A stretch of DNA of 64,000 nucleotides, from the NCBI GenBank assembly GCA_017354895.1, contig CP071499.1:434001-498000 (forward strand), written 5' to 3'. A program made the translations under genes and the position numbers. Each line of letters opens with the position of its first letter. Position 1 is the stretch's first letter. This document shows positions 43,620 to 56,100 of this stretch, one piece after another. This stretch comes from Podospora comata (lineage: Eukaryota > Ascomycota > Sordariomycetes > Sordariales > Podosporaceae). The notes beneath the pieces are model-generated. The model did no database searches and was not told the DNA's origin. It saw only the letters and a list, made by a program, of their open reading frames with translations.

Positions 43620-44018
43620 ATGGCACGTCGTTCTTCAGACCCACTCAGGGTTATTGGCCAACCGCCTGCAAGCGTTGGGATGAACGAAACCATCAGTCCC
43701 GCAATCGAGGTCTCATTCACTCTTTCAGACTACAAAGGCGTAGATATCACCAATATCGGCAATCTCTTCGCTACCGTCGTTCTCCATGAAGGATACAGCC
43801 AAACCGCTGTAGATGGCGGGTTGACAGGGGCGACGACGGTATCCCCTGACTGGACCCGCACGAGCAATGGTGTTGTTCACTTTACCTTCGATGCGGTTGC
43901 AACCAACTACCCCATGGCTGGAGCATATTACATCCAGGTCGCTGTTTATTATATCAGCAATGATGGTGGCTACTACAATCTCGTCGAGGGGAACGTCACG
44001 GCCTTGGACATCTTTTGA
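43620..44018 (+). CDS. hypothetical protein, 132 aa
   Basis: A single open frame with coherent composition. The sequence begins MARRSSDPLRVIGQPPASVG and then alternates hydrophobic and Thr/Asn/Gly residues in a way that predicts a beta-sandwich (IEVSFTLSDY, NLFATVVLHEGY, VVHFTFDAVATNYPMAGAYY, IQVAVYYI). There is no signal peptide, no membrane helix and no cysteine. The PMAGAYYIQVAVYY stretch resembles the final strands of an immunoglobulin-like or C2-like fold; the velvet-domain family has a loosely similar pattern, but the family hallmarks are absent and I do not assign it. The gene stands isolated between two gene-poor stretches, suggesting an accessory gene. The start is the first ATG, in a CACTATGG context. 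Confidence 0.65.
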   Translation: MARRSSDPLRVIGQPPASVGMNETISPAIEVSFTLSDYKGVDITNIGNLFATVVLHEGYSQTAVDGGLTGATTVSPDWTRTSNGVVHFTFDAVATNYPMAGAYYIQVAVYYISNDGGYYNLVEGNVTALDIF

Positions 44019-45731
44019 TCTTTTGGTCCCAAATCGTGAAACATGATGTCTGTACGTACGTGTCTGAAGGTCTGTTAATCATTACGAGGGTGGCAGCTAA
44101 CGAGTGGTAACAGCAATGCCGCAGGAGGCTCAAGATAGTTTCATGTCGAGGCTCACATAGAATCCTGGTTTTCCCTACCCACTGGATGGATATCAATCCT
44201 GGAGTACTGGCTGGAGTTTGCTCATGGCGTTTTGAATTCTTATGTGCCTTTCTCTTCACCTTCAATTTTAGGTAGTTCGGGTTAATACAGCACCGAAATC
44301 TGATTTGGAGTTTTGCTTTTGATCCTTTGACTTTCTCATGCTGTCTTTGAGGCTTCTCGGCAAACAACCGATTGGACAAACGCCCGCGGCATGTGCAAAA
44401 GCCACGCGAGCGCTATCAAGGTCTTGGATGAAAGCCGAGAAACTTGAGGGAAATTCTTGTGAAACTTCAACGCACAGTCAAACGAGGTCCCCGTACGTCA
44501 TTCCAGACTGGATGAGGTTGAGAACACCAGCTATTGGCCGTGTCGCCACCAACATCCCACGTGGAACTAGGGTCCAACACAACAAGCAAGCCACCTGCTA
44601 CCGTCGAAGTCCGATTGACGGGCAAGTGCCGATTATGCAGTAGAAAAGACCGAGATTTCTGCTTTCAAGATCGATCCAAGTCTTTGACAACTCCTTGCTC
44701 ACGCGATTCCAGTGATTTGACGACCAAGTCAGCGCTGAATGCAAAATTTCCTTGCGCAAGTTCAGCTTTCTGCAGTCATCATGAAGAAAGCCCCAAAGAA
44801 AAAGTTGAGCGCGTCCTTCTTGCTTATCATAACCACGCGGCTCAATCCCAACTACCTGACACCCATATCCCCCTTCCCAATTTCATAACAAGCCACTGAC
44901 GTCGAAATTATACACTGCCTCCCTACATACACATTTTCTCGTCCGTTTTATTGCTTTGTGAAGCCCCCCTTCTCACACTCCCACAACATCTCCCTGGCAC
45001 TTGTCACTCAACCGCTATCTCGCACCACCATATTTCTTCTTCTCGTCCACCTCACCTCATCATCATCACCATCCCCAAAAGAATGATGCAATTCCCATGT
45101 AAGCACAACCAATGCAGCCTCCACATGTAAGCGGTCACTCATGTTTTCATCACCTTCCACAACCCAATCTGAACCTCCTGGTGGGCCAATTCATCTCACA
45201 CCCACCCGCTTGGACAGACAATACACTACAAGCCGCCTCATCGGCTAGGACCCCGGACCCAAAATCTTGGAAGAGGTCTAACAAGATCACCAAACATGAC
45301 AAGGATGGCACGTGTCACTGGTGTGTGACCGCGCTTACACCAGGCTGACGTACCCGCCTCATGTGGCCTCTGTCGGTTACACCCCCTCCCTTTCTACAGA
45401 AAAGTCCGATGTAAATACCATCTCCTCTCCTTCCCGGATCGAATCAACCAAACGGCAATGAAAAACCAACTCTCTTCTTCTTTCGTACCATATTCTTACT
45501 CAAGCAAGGGACTTTTCCACCCACTCGGCTTGCATCCCGAAAAGAAAGATTGATCACGAATGCATATTCTCCCTCCTCTGCCCAAGACACTCTGACATCA
45601 CAGCACAGGTCACGAAATTCTCGAAACGAAGAGATTCCATCAAATTCCCCGAAAAAGGCAAAAATGAGCGACTCATCCAGTATGGATCAGAAGAAAAAAA
45701 CGGCAAAAATGATGTCGTTCGACGGGAATTG
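44019..45731. other. intergenic region
   Basis: About 1.7 kb without a supported gene. Short plus-strand frames (for example 44534-44899) have irregular codon use. The distal part is C/A-rich with many CACC/CATC motifs. No repeat is seen. Confidence 0.45.
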
Positions 45732-45818
45732 AGCCCGACGTGGGGGTCGAACCCACAACCTTGAGATTTCGGAGTACTCCTTAAGAGTCTCACGCTCTAC
45801 CGATTGAGCTAGCCGGGC
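45732..45818 (-). tRNA. tRNA-Lys(CTT) with a 14-nt intron
   Basis: The minus strand folds as a complete tRNA: acceptor GCCCGGC pairs with GTCGGGC (one G-U), D-arm with A-box GCTCAATCGGTAGAGC, anticodon stem TGAGA/TCTCA, and T-arm with B-box GGTTCGACCCC. The anticodon loop is CT-CTT-A, giving anticodon CTT (positions 45785-45783), which reads lysine AAG. An intron of 14 nt (45781-45768) follows the base 3' of the anticodon, the canonical site, and contains the 10-bp palindrome GGAGTACTCC. The discriminator base is T. It is an RNA polymerase III gene; no variable-arm extension is present. The nearest protein gene is acetyl-CoA carboxylase, 0.4 kb away. Confidence 0.97.
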
Positions 45819-46203
45819 AGGCTATTTGATAGGGGCACTCAGCGGTATTAGGGTAGATGTTATCATGCATGATCCACCATCGTCACCACCGTCATTGCCG
45901 TCACCATGTTGATTCCTCTTGTTTCCAACCACCAGACATCTCACAGTCACACCGACATGAATCGTGATAACTTGGAAACATGTATTGTTACTATCGCTGA
46001 AGAACTGTCCAATCTCAACCATGCCCAAACGAGAAAAATTAACACCGGTTTCAACCCATACATCCCCCGTCCATCATGTGCATGCAATTACAGAGTTCTG
46101 GAAGAAAAAAAAACCATTTTAGTCTTGTACAATCGTCAACATGTATTTTCTTATCCTTTTTCCCCCCCAATTACTGCCCATTCAGGGCAACATCATGACC
46201 AAA
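45819..46203. other. short intergenic region at acc1 3' end
   Basis: It lies between the tRNA and the stop codon of acetyl-CoA carboxylase and should include the latter's 3' UTR. It is rich in CATC/CACC and short T-runs and holds no gene. Confidence 0.5.
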
Positions 46204-49200
46204 TTACACCTGCTTGAGATACTGGAGCATCTTCTCCCGTTCTTGTACCGGCATGGTGTGAAGGACATCGCGGATACCCTTCCAGGCAGGGTTGCTGGCA
46301 GCATCCTCCGTAGACTGGCTACCAAGGCGGACGAGCTCGCGCATCTCCGCCTGCAGAGCCTCGGCCTTGAGGTGCTCAACCTTCTCGTGCACCACCTTGC
46401 GGTTTTCCTCGTACCAGATGGCAACCTCGCGATCAGACTTGTCAAAGTGGGCAATACCGCACCAGGATTCGAGGAGGGAGAGGTGACGGGCGCGGGCTTG
46501 GGCAGCTGCCGCCGCATTCTTGTTGTGAACGCCCGAAACCGCAGCCGCCGAGGCAAGGCGGCGGAGGATGTACTCCTCGTTCAATCTTCTGCGCACGCGC
46601 CAGTAAAAGAAGCGGCGGGCGTTGCGCCACTCGAGCACCTCGCGAATGACTCCCTTGGCCTTCATGCGGCCGGCGCGGTCGTGAAGATCGGCAAACTGCA
46701 AGCTGATCTGAGCATATACAGGTAGAAGCTCCTGCTCGCGCTCCGTCATCTTCTTCTTGATCTCATCGATCTCCTCCTTGGAAAGCGACGTGTCGGCGAT
46801 CTGCCTCTTAAGGCCCGAGTAAACGGGATCGAGACGGGCCATGGTCTCAAGCTGCTTGTCCTTGCGGTACTTGATACCGATGATACCCTCAGGCTCCAAG
46901 ACACCGCCGCGGGCGTCCACATCGGCGTACATCTCCATGGCGGTCGGGTTGATGGTGGGATCGACGACGACCCACGAACCGCCACGAAGCTCACCGAATG
47001 GTGGAATGTAGATGAAGACTGGCTGCTCGAACTTGACGAGAGCATCGACAATGTACGAGCCGTACTTGAGGACCTCGTTGTACATGTCGCGCTGGCCACC
47101 AGAGAATCCACGCCAGTTGGCAAGGATCATCAGGGGAAGCTGCTCGCCATAGTTGAAGTCGTTGATTGCCTGAGCAGTCTTGAAGGCAGAGTTGGGGTAC
47201 CAAACACCACCGGCCTCGTTGCTGACTTGCTCGATCGAGTCAGGGTTGGCAGGGTCGGCGGGTGTGATGTTCTCGACAGAGCGTGTCTCGACACCGATGA
47301 CACCCATAGGAATGCCGCCGAGACGAGCACGACCAACCACGACAGTGCGAGCCCAGCCGCCAAGGGTCTCCACGAAGGAATCCTTGTCGAACAGACCAGG
47401 CTGGAAACCATCCTCGTCCTGCTTGCCGGCAATCATCCACCTGACATCATAGGGCTTCTTCTGCTCTGGGGTGAAGACAACGTCACGATCCCAGCTGTCG
47501 ATGCCAAGGCTGATGGGCACAGGGTTGTTGCGCTTATCGGGAACGAAGGACATCCACTCAACAATCTTGGAAACACCAGCAAAGTCGTCGTTGGCGGTCA
47601 AGTGAGACACACCGTTGCGGTACATGATCTGAGTGCCACCAAGCTGGAGGTTAGAGGTGTAGACCTCACGACCCAAAAGGTTGTTGAGGGCGGGGGCACC
47701 AGTCAGGATGATGGGCTGGCCCTCAATTTGCACAGCACGCTGACCAAGGCGGACAAGGTAGGCACCAATACCTGCAAACAGTCAGTACACGACTCATTTC
47801 AAAAGATCGTCAGAGAAAGGGGGAATAACTCACCAACCGAGCGGCAGGTGACGAGCGTGCAAGTAAAGATATCCTGGTAGGCTCTGCTAGTGGCACCGGC
47901 GATGAGGCCGGAACCACGCAAGCACTCGACACCCAAACCGTCTTCAGCGCCGATAATGGTGACGATCTTGTGACGCTTCTCGCCACCCTCAGAGACCTCC
48001 TCGGTCAGCACAGTGCTCTCGAACCTCTTCTTGGCCTCATCGTTGAGGTAGAGGTACTTGAAGCCAGCCTCGGGCTTGCCCTCCTCATTCCAGGCCACGC
48101 TGAAGTGAGGCATCAGCTCATTGGCCAGACCCAAGCGAGCACCCGAATTGGCCGACAAGTAGATGCGGGGAACGCCCAACTTGCGAGCAAGCTCTGTGCA
48201 CTTGTAGAAGAAGTTGTCTTCCTTGGGCCCGAAAGAACCAATGTTGAAGGTGATGTCGTTGGCGACGACAACAAACTTGCGGCCCTTGGGGTATTCGGGG
48301 GTGCGGGCGCTGATGAGCCAACCGACCATACCGCAGGTGTTGGTGCCTGGGTCGCGAGAAACCTCGGCCAAGTTGTCATGGTCATCCAAGACAAGCTCGT
48401 TGAACTCGATGCACTCGCCAACCGGGGGCTGCTTCTCGGCCATGGAGGGGACCTTCTTGACAGCATTGGCCCAGCTGTTCTGGATGGCCTGGCGGAAAAG
48501 CTCGGGGAAATCATACACATACTGAGTGCCCATCAAGTGAGCCTTGTACCGCTTGGGCTGAAGCCAGTTCTTGGTGGGGTAAGGGGTCGAGACGGGGAGC
48601 AGATGCATGGATCCGATCTTGGTGGTGCCACCGGTAGAGTAGAAGACCCAGTCGCCCTTGTCCGACTTGCGCTCGGCATACATCTCTACCTGGATGACGT
48701 AGCCAGAGGTGTTGGTAATGATCACACGCAGAGGGTAGGGCATGCCGGTGGAGGGATCAGTGCAAATAATGCGGATCTCGACCTGGGCAACACGAAGACG
48801 CCAAGCGCGGGGACCGAAGCGATCCAAGAAGCCCTGAAGCGACTGCTCAACTTCCTGAGGCTGAAGCTGGAAGACGGGAGTAAAGTTGATGAACATATGG
48901 TTCAAATCCGAGTTGTGTGTGCCGATAATCTCGAGAGCGTCAAAAATATCGTTGATCACGCGGTCGGCTTCCGAAATCAAGTACTCGGCGGTGGGAATCT
49001 CATCCCGAAGTCTTCCGGGGCGAATGACAGCACGAGTGAAGAAGCGCCTATCAGTCTCAACACCCTTCCCAACACCCTCGTACATGTGGATGTTCTTGTT
49101 TTCGGTGAAGACGGGCTTGATCTTGAACTTGGAGAGACGAGCCAATTCGAGCTGGAAGGCAAGAGAAGGCTCAATGTGGCGAATACTGTCATCCTCAATG

Positions 49201-52200
49201 TACTCGGGGCCGCGGAAGGTGTAGTAACCGGGGTACGAGCCATCGTTGCGGCCGCAGATGAAGGTCAGACGACGGACGCGGCGGGCGAAAAGGTCATCCT
49301 TGAACTGATGGACCAGGGGCAAGATCTCCTTCAAGATCTCATCATCGCTGCGGCCCTCAGCATCGCGGATGGCAACGTTGACAACGGCTGAAAGTTCGTC
49401 GATGCTGTCAAGACGAGGAGGAGGGGGCGGGCGACGCTTGCCGCTGAGGTCAGGAATGAGGCCAGGGGTCTTCTTCTTGGCGCCGTTCATCACCGGGAGG
49501 GTGTCGAGAGCTCTGGAGAGGAGGTCATCGGCATCCTCGAGGTACTTGCATGGCACTATCACACCCTTACGGGTCGGCTCCTCCTGTGTCTTCCTCTCGA
49601 GGTAGGACATGTCGCTGATGGAGTGAATACGCTTGAAGGTGTTATCAACCGGCGTAGCCGGAGAGGATGGGGCGGCGGACTGCAAGGGCAGCCCGAACTC
49701 GGTCTGGCCGATCTTGCGCAGAGCAAAGTCCCAGGAAACGAAGGATGGCGTCTCGGTCTCATCGGTGTGATACTCAATCTTCTTCAGGACATACGCACGG
49801 TACGCGCGACGGACGTAAACCTCCAAAGCAGCCAGAGAAACCCAAGGATCCTCGTGAGCGAAGAACAATGTCAGGACATCGAAGACAGTGTACTTGGAGT
49901 CGACGACCTCCTTGATGACCTCAAGGTTAGGCTCCCGGTGGTCCCAGCCGGTCTCGCCGTAGCGGGACTCAACAACAGAGGAGCGCAAAATGTGCTCCAT
50001 CTGGGCAGTTCTCTCCTCGAGAGACGGAAGAGCACACTGGATGAGAATCTCACGAGCCTTCAACGAGACCTTAGCAGTTTGGCGGGACTCGAGCTCGGCC
50101 ATCTTGCGAAGCACTTGGCGAAGGTACTTGCCAACGTTGCCAACATTGGGCTTGTTGGGACGGTACTCCTCCAGAATGGCGAGAACCAGCGAGTTCTTGG
50201 CCGCGACTCTGGTATGCGACAGCACAGTCTGCACAACCTTGGAGGTGTCCTCCTTGTTCTGGTCACGAAGCTGCAAGATGACTTCCTCGTCCTGAGACCG
50301 GCGGCCAGAGAAAAGGCGCTCGACCTCGGCGTACATGTTCAGGAGCTCAGTAATAACGGTCAACTCACGCACCTTCTGACCTTCGGCATACATGTCGAGC
50401 ACGTCGGTCAAAGGCTGAAGAGTGGTCTTGAGGACGTCCGCGTCGCTCTTGGAGGTGACGTTGTCGTCAAGGAACTTCTGGAAGACCTTGGCCAGGTTGC
50501 GAGCAGGGAACTCGGCGCCACGCGAGGACGCACGTTCAAGAACAGAGCTGAACTGAGCGTCGAGCTTCTGGGGCATGCGGGCATGGAGAGCAGAGAACTG
50601 AGCCGAGAACTCGCTGTAGGGGAGCTTGGGGTCGCGGAGCACCTCAATAAGCCCCTTCAGGGTCTGCAGCATGATCACCTGGTTGTCGAAACCCATGAGG
50701 ATGTTCTTGAGGGTGTTGAAGAGAAGGGTGAACTTCTGGGCGGGCTTGTTACCAACCACCACAGGAGGGCCATACTCGGGAAGCTGGCCGATGAACGACT
50801 GAGCTTGCTTGACGCGGCTGGGGTCATCAAGAGCCAAGATACCGAGAATGTCACCAGCCTCGAGGGTAGCTCCGGGCTGCTTGATGAGCTGCACAATACC
50901 GTCCTCCTGCGCGATGAGGGGCATGTACATCTTCATGACCTCAACTTCGGCAAAGGTCTGGCCAGCGCGCACGTGGGCACCGTTCTCCACAGAGTACTTC
51001 ACGAGCTTACCGGGAGATGGCGTGCGGAGCTGGGTGGGATCGTTCTCCTGCTCCAACAGGCAGGTCTTGCTGTCGACTGAGATGCGAGTGGCGGCCGCCT
51101 CTTCCTTCCAATACACGTTGTGACTGCGCCCATCGAGGAGGACCAGGAGACCACCGTCGCTGAGAGCGCGAACACCGACTGTGCACTTGGAACCGTTGAT
51201 GAAGAGGTGGTAGCTGTCAGAGCTGGAACGACTGACGGTGAACTTGTACCGGTAGCCCTCATAGATGAAGTCCACGGGGAAGACAGTCTTGAGAATGTCC
51301 TTGGAGGGGACTTGGCCCTTCTCCAGACCGGCTCTGTATTCGGCAATGCAGTTCTCGCTGGCAATGTGAGCCTTGGTGACAGCACCGCAGACAACAGCGA
51401 GCATAGGGTCAGGTCTCTCGGCAGTGAGCTTCTTGGAAATCAACTCATCAAGCCAGCCGGTGGTGATGGTGTTGTCCTCGAAAGCCTCGGTCTCGAGAAG
51501 CTTGATGAGGTACTCGACAGTAGTACGGAAGTCACCACGGATGCTCAGCTCCTTCAGGGCCACAACCATGTGCTTTCTGGAGGCAGCACGGTTCTCGCCG
51601 TAGGCAAAAATGTGACCGAACTGAGAGTCGGAGAAGCTGTGAATACCACCAGCGGAACCGACAGAGAAGTAACCCCAGACGTTGGAGCTGGAGCGGAAGT
51701 TCAAGTCGTGGAGCACACCGTTGGATGGCTTGAAGCCCTCACCGGGATCCTCGGAGGTGATACGGCAGGCCGTGGTGTGGCCCTTGGGTGTTGGCCTCCG
51801 CTGGGTCTTTTCACTTTCAGGGTTCGCAAACTGGAAGTCGATCTCGGTGGCCGTCTTGGGATCCACACCATACAGCAAACGGATGTCCTGAATCCGGTGA
51901 AGTGGGAGACCCATGGCGATCTGCAGCTGGGCAGCGGGGAGGTTAACACCGCTGACCATTTCGGTCGTGGGATGCTCGACCTGGAGACGAGGGTTCAACT
52001 CCAAGAAGTAGAACTTGTCATCGGCATGGGAGTACAAATACTCGACGGTACCGGCGGAAACGTAACCGACAAGCTTGCCGAGGCGAACGGCAGCCTCCTC
52101 CATGGCCTTGAACGTGTTTGACTTGGCAATGGTGACGGGGGCCTCTTCGATAATCTTTTGATGTCTGCGTTGGACCGAGCAATCTCTGCCAAACAGCGAA

Positions 52201-53187
52201 ATGTTGTTGCCGTACTGATCAGCAAGCAATTGAACCTCCAAATGTCTCGCACTGTCGGCCAACTTCATAACGAAAATGGGAGAGCCGGGGATCTCGCTCG
52301 CCGCCGCCTTGTAAAGCTCCTCGAAGGTCTCCTCGTTGACGACCTTGCGAATACCCTTACCACCACCACCCTCAGAGGCCTTGACCATTACTGGGAAACC
52401 AATCTCCTTCGCCTTCTCCAAGCCCTCTTGCCACGAGCTCACGCAGCCCTTGAGGTAGACATCATCTGGAACTGTGACGATTCCATCCTCGTCCACACTC
52501 ACTTGGGAAACGCCAGTACCAGACCATGGAATACATGGCACATCTGCGTGCTGAGCTACAATGGTGGAAGAGATCTTGTCACCGAGCGAGCGCATGGCAG
52601 AGCCCGGAGGACCGATGAACACAATCTTCTTTGGTGACGCGGCGAGGGACTCTGGAAGCTTGGGGTTTTCCGAAGCGTGACCCCAGCCTGCCCACACGGC
52701 GTGTACGTCCATACGCTCCGCAATGTCAACAATAAGCTCGACATTGGCATAGTTGTGGTTGTTTGTGCCGCCGGGAACCTCAACGTAATGGTCAGCCATA
52801 CGGATGTAGTCGGCGTTTGCTTGCAAATCTTCTGGCGTGGCCATCACGGTGAACTTGATGGCCCGCTCATCGCCAAACGTCTCGTAGGCCCATTTTCGCA
52901 CTGATCTGATCTCCTTGACGGCGGCGATACCGTTGTTGGCGATCAATACCTGTGAACAAGAGAGTTAGAAGTGTTTTGTCGAAGTCAAAAAGTATCAGGC
53001 GAGCACTCACATTTGTAATGACGGTGTGACCGTCGTGGTTAGCGACAAAATCCTTCACCTTGGACGGCGGGGCATTTTCCAGCCGGTTGCCGCCAATGAA
53101 GTGGGAGGCGATCTTGTGCTTCTCGGCATACGAAGCCTTGCCGTTGGACTTGGGCACTATAACGCCGTTCCGTGGTGTGTCTCCCAT
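46204..53187 (-). CDS. acc1: acetyl-CoA carboxylase
   Basis: Three exons, 53187-53011, 52949-47834 and 47771-46204, join through introns of 61 and 62 nt to 2286 aa, the normal size for the fungal cytosolic enzyme. Order: biotin carboxylase (~45-570) with [20 protein letters not shown], the ATP-grasp glycine loop [15 protein letters not shown] and [14 protein letters not shown]; biotin carboxyl carrier region with EVMKM, the biotinylated Lys at ~732; a long central region (~760-1480) that contains flexible, phosphorylatable loops; and the carboxyltransferase (~1500-2250), with [14 protein letters not shown] and [13 protein letters not shown]. The second intron lies inside the carboxyltransferase domain. 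The enzyme converts acetyl-CoA to malonyl-CoA, the committed step of fatty-acid synthesis, and is typically an essential single-copy gene. The start [19 protein letters not shown] matches the usual short leader. Confidence 0.98.
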
Positions 53188-56100
53188 GATTGCTGCTTTG
53201 GGGGGGTGGGTTGCAGACTCGTTTGTTGGGGATCTGGCGGGGAATTCGTTCGAAAATAAGAGAAGAGGTCGTCTACTCGATCATTAAGGTACGTAACGTG
53301 GTGTAGCGCCAGGCGGTGTGAAGCGTCCGTCGAGCAGAGCAGGTCGGTACAGGCAATCGGATATTTTCCCAAACCAGACGCCGATAAGAGGAAAGGGGTG
53401 GAGGGGGATGATGCTGGCAGGCGGCGGTGTCTGCTGTGCTGTGCTGGGAACTGGAACTGGCGGATGCCCCGGTGTCAGCGAAACTCTATGCTTGGCGATT
53501 GGGCTGCTGATTTGTATCCGTGGAGTCCGAACGAACCTGGATATGTGGACCGGTATATCCTTATCCTACTCCTACTCCTTTGGTGCAAGGGATCTAGATA
53601 TCTGTTTATCAGACCACAATCAAAATATTACGATGGTGATAAGTGCAATAGAATGCAGCAGAACAGACGAGGTGAGGGACGAAGAGAAGAGGGGGGGGAG
53701 GGGTCGGCCGAGGGAGCTCCCAAGGTTGATGCAGACCAGGCAAGGAGCGAAGGGAGGGGAAGCAGATCCAGAAGGAATGGAGAAGAGAGAAGAAGGGAAG
53801 GGAGAAGTCCTTACTTCGGGGGGGATGAGGGGAGGAGTTGTCCGTAGATGAATGGGTCGAGTTTGGGTTTCTGGCGAGACGTTGTTCGTCCCTGTTCTAA
53901 ACATTCTGGTTGACAGCCGGGGCCCGGGGCTTGGTGGGAAAGGTGGGATGTGGGGACCCCAAAATTGGAGCCATCCGCATCCGAGCAACCCAGCGCCCAC
54001 CACACACCCACACCACCACCGACCACTGCACTTTCCACTGTAACTTTTTTTTTTCACCCCTCGCACCCCCTGCGTGCCCGTGGCTCCGTCCCTTTGCTTC
54101 CCGCGCCGAGCCTCTCAGTGACATCTGAACTCGGTCGAATCAAGCCAATCATCGCTCACACCGCCGACGACCGAGCCGACATGTTGGGGAAACTCCCAAA
54201 AGGCCACACACAACACGCCGTCTGCCCGCTTGCCGGGGCATCCAGCAGCAGCAACGTCAGCCCGCAGAACAAGTGCCCTTCCACCGTGGGCTCGGGGTTC
54301 AAGCGATGTACCTCCGTTAAGCTTTTGATATCACCGAAGACACTCATGGGACACCCTAGATACATCTCGCGTCGTTCTCTTGACTTGGAGCAACACCGAC
54401 GGCGGCATTGCCTTCCAGGTTTCTATGCGTCTCTCTATTTCAAGCCTCTGCTTTCCCCATCTCCCGTCCCCAGATTGGCATTCCTGTTCCTGTTCCTGCA
54501 TCCTTCTCTGCCATGCCACTGCCCGAGACTCCCGGTCTTCAACCCAGCCGCATGGACACCTTCATGTCAGCCCCGGCGCAGCACACGGCGGATTTGGGGT
54601 TCAATGTTTCGCCGACGATGCCGCTTCGGCGCTCGGGGCAACGCCAGATGGTGTCCGAATCCCTTCATCGACGATTTCGTATCTACGATCTCTCGAGCCT
54701 ACTTTCCCAAATTCCCATTTGTGCCGTTTCTGTTTCTGTCTCCCTTTTGGATATCAGCCTGCAGGGTACTTTGGTCCGAGCCATGCACTAACAAAGAGAC
54801 CAGCAGCCCTCAACAACCAACCCCGATCGGTTCAACCCTTTTGCAACTGACCCAGATGGTCTGTGCCCCTGGGCACTCGGGGCCGGCCCCTGGTTCGATC
54901 TCAGCCTGGTGGAACCGACCCCAGGGAAGGGTTTTCTGGGCGGTCATGGCTGGCTGGCTGACAGCGGACCGCCGAAGATGGCATTTTGATTTTTGGATCA
55001 CACTTCACGCTTCAAGTCTTCAACAGCCACAGACAGAGCCAGTAACTCGTGCCTCAAAACTCTCCCTCAACCCAAGAGGACAGACACACGCCCAGCCACT
55101 GCAAGAATGGTGAAATTTAATGACCAGTGTTGGGACTGGGAAAGTGGCAATCAACTGTGGGTGAAAGATGCCCCAATTGTTGAGTTCCCGTCGTCCCTCG
55201 AGTTATGCCGGAACCCCCGGGTCCCTTTGATCGACAGGAAATTGTTAGCGCAAAAGACCGGAGTCGGACCCGCAGATCCCCAACATCTTGTCCGCCCAGG
55301 AATTGCCTTTTGCGGACTAGACTTTCATCATTTCTGGTCTTTTCCATCTCTCTCCCCAGGCGTTTCCGTGTTTTGGTTGTGCTCAGGGATCCGTCAACAC
55401 GACGAGTTTCAACACTGACTCGGCTGGTCAACAACATTTGTAGTGGCCGACAATTCCCGGTTTCCATCTGTCCGGCCTCGTGGTCTGGAGACTCTCAACT
55501 CCCGAGCGAAGTCGCCGCTCGGTGATATTCTCCCGCTCGGTTTTGAGACGTTGGCCTCTCTTGATAAGAAGATCCTCCTTCCTTTGCGTTCAAGCAGTCC
55601 TCAGAGATGGCCTATCAGGAATAGGCCGCGCCGTCACATTCATCTTGAGATGCAGATGTGGCAGCTGTATGGCTCTCTCGGTGTTATCAGTGGTGGGTAT
55701 TGCAGTGTTGTCACCACTCGGCCATCGACAGCCAGATATGCTTTTGGATAAATCACATGCCACCTCACCATCGCGACAAACACTGTCGTCAACACAAAAG
55801 ACCCTTGTCTCCAAGAATAGAGTCGTCACCGGGCCGCTCCGCACTGGAGAAACCTTGCCGCCATCACGGACCACAAGACTAGCCACATGGGACAATGGCC
55901 ATCGTGATGCGGTCCCAGGCTGTTTACCTCTTCTTGATGAATCATGAACCTCCAGTCCGGTGATTGTAGGACCATCCATCTCGATCATGTCTATGTATAC
56001 CGTTGGTAATGTCCATAATTTGCCAGACATATCTAGTGTCTAACCACACACCCCCCTCCTGCTTCCTCCACCACGAGGTGTACCTCTAATCCCTCCACAC

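Noticed and set aside
47970-52121. Very long plus-strand open frames (up to ~485 codons) opposite acetyl-CoA carboxylase
   Set aside because: They are antisense shadows of a gene with strong C/G third-position bias, which depletes stops on the opposite strand; their products are Val/Leu/Gly/Glu-rich without domains.
53950-55113. 387-codon plus-strand frame in the gap upstream of acc1
   Set aside because: It lies in a pyrimidine-rich strand where stops are rare, overlaps other long frames in two phases (54380-54850, 54408-54791), and contains no motif or consistent codon bias.
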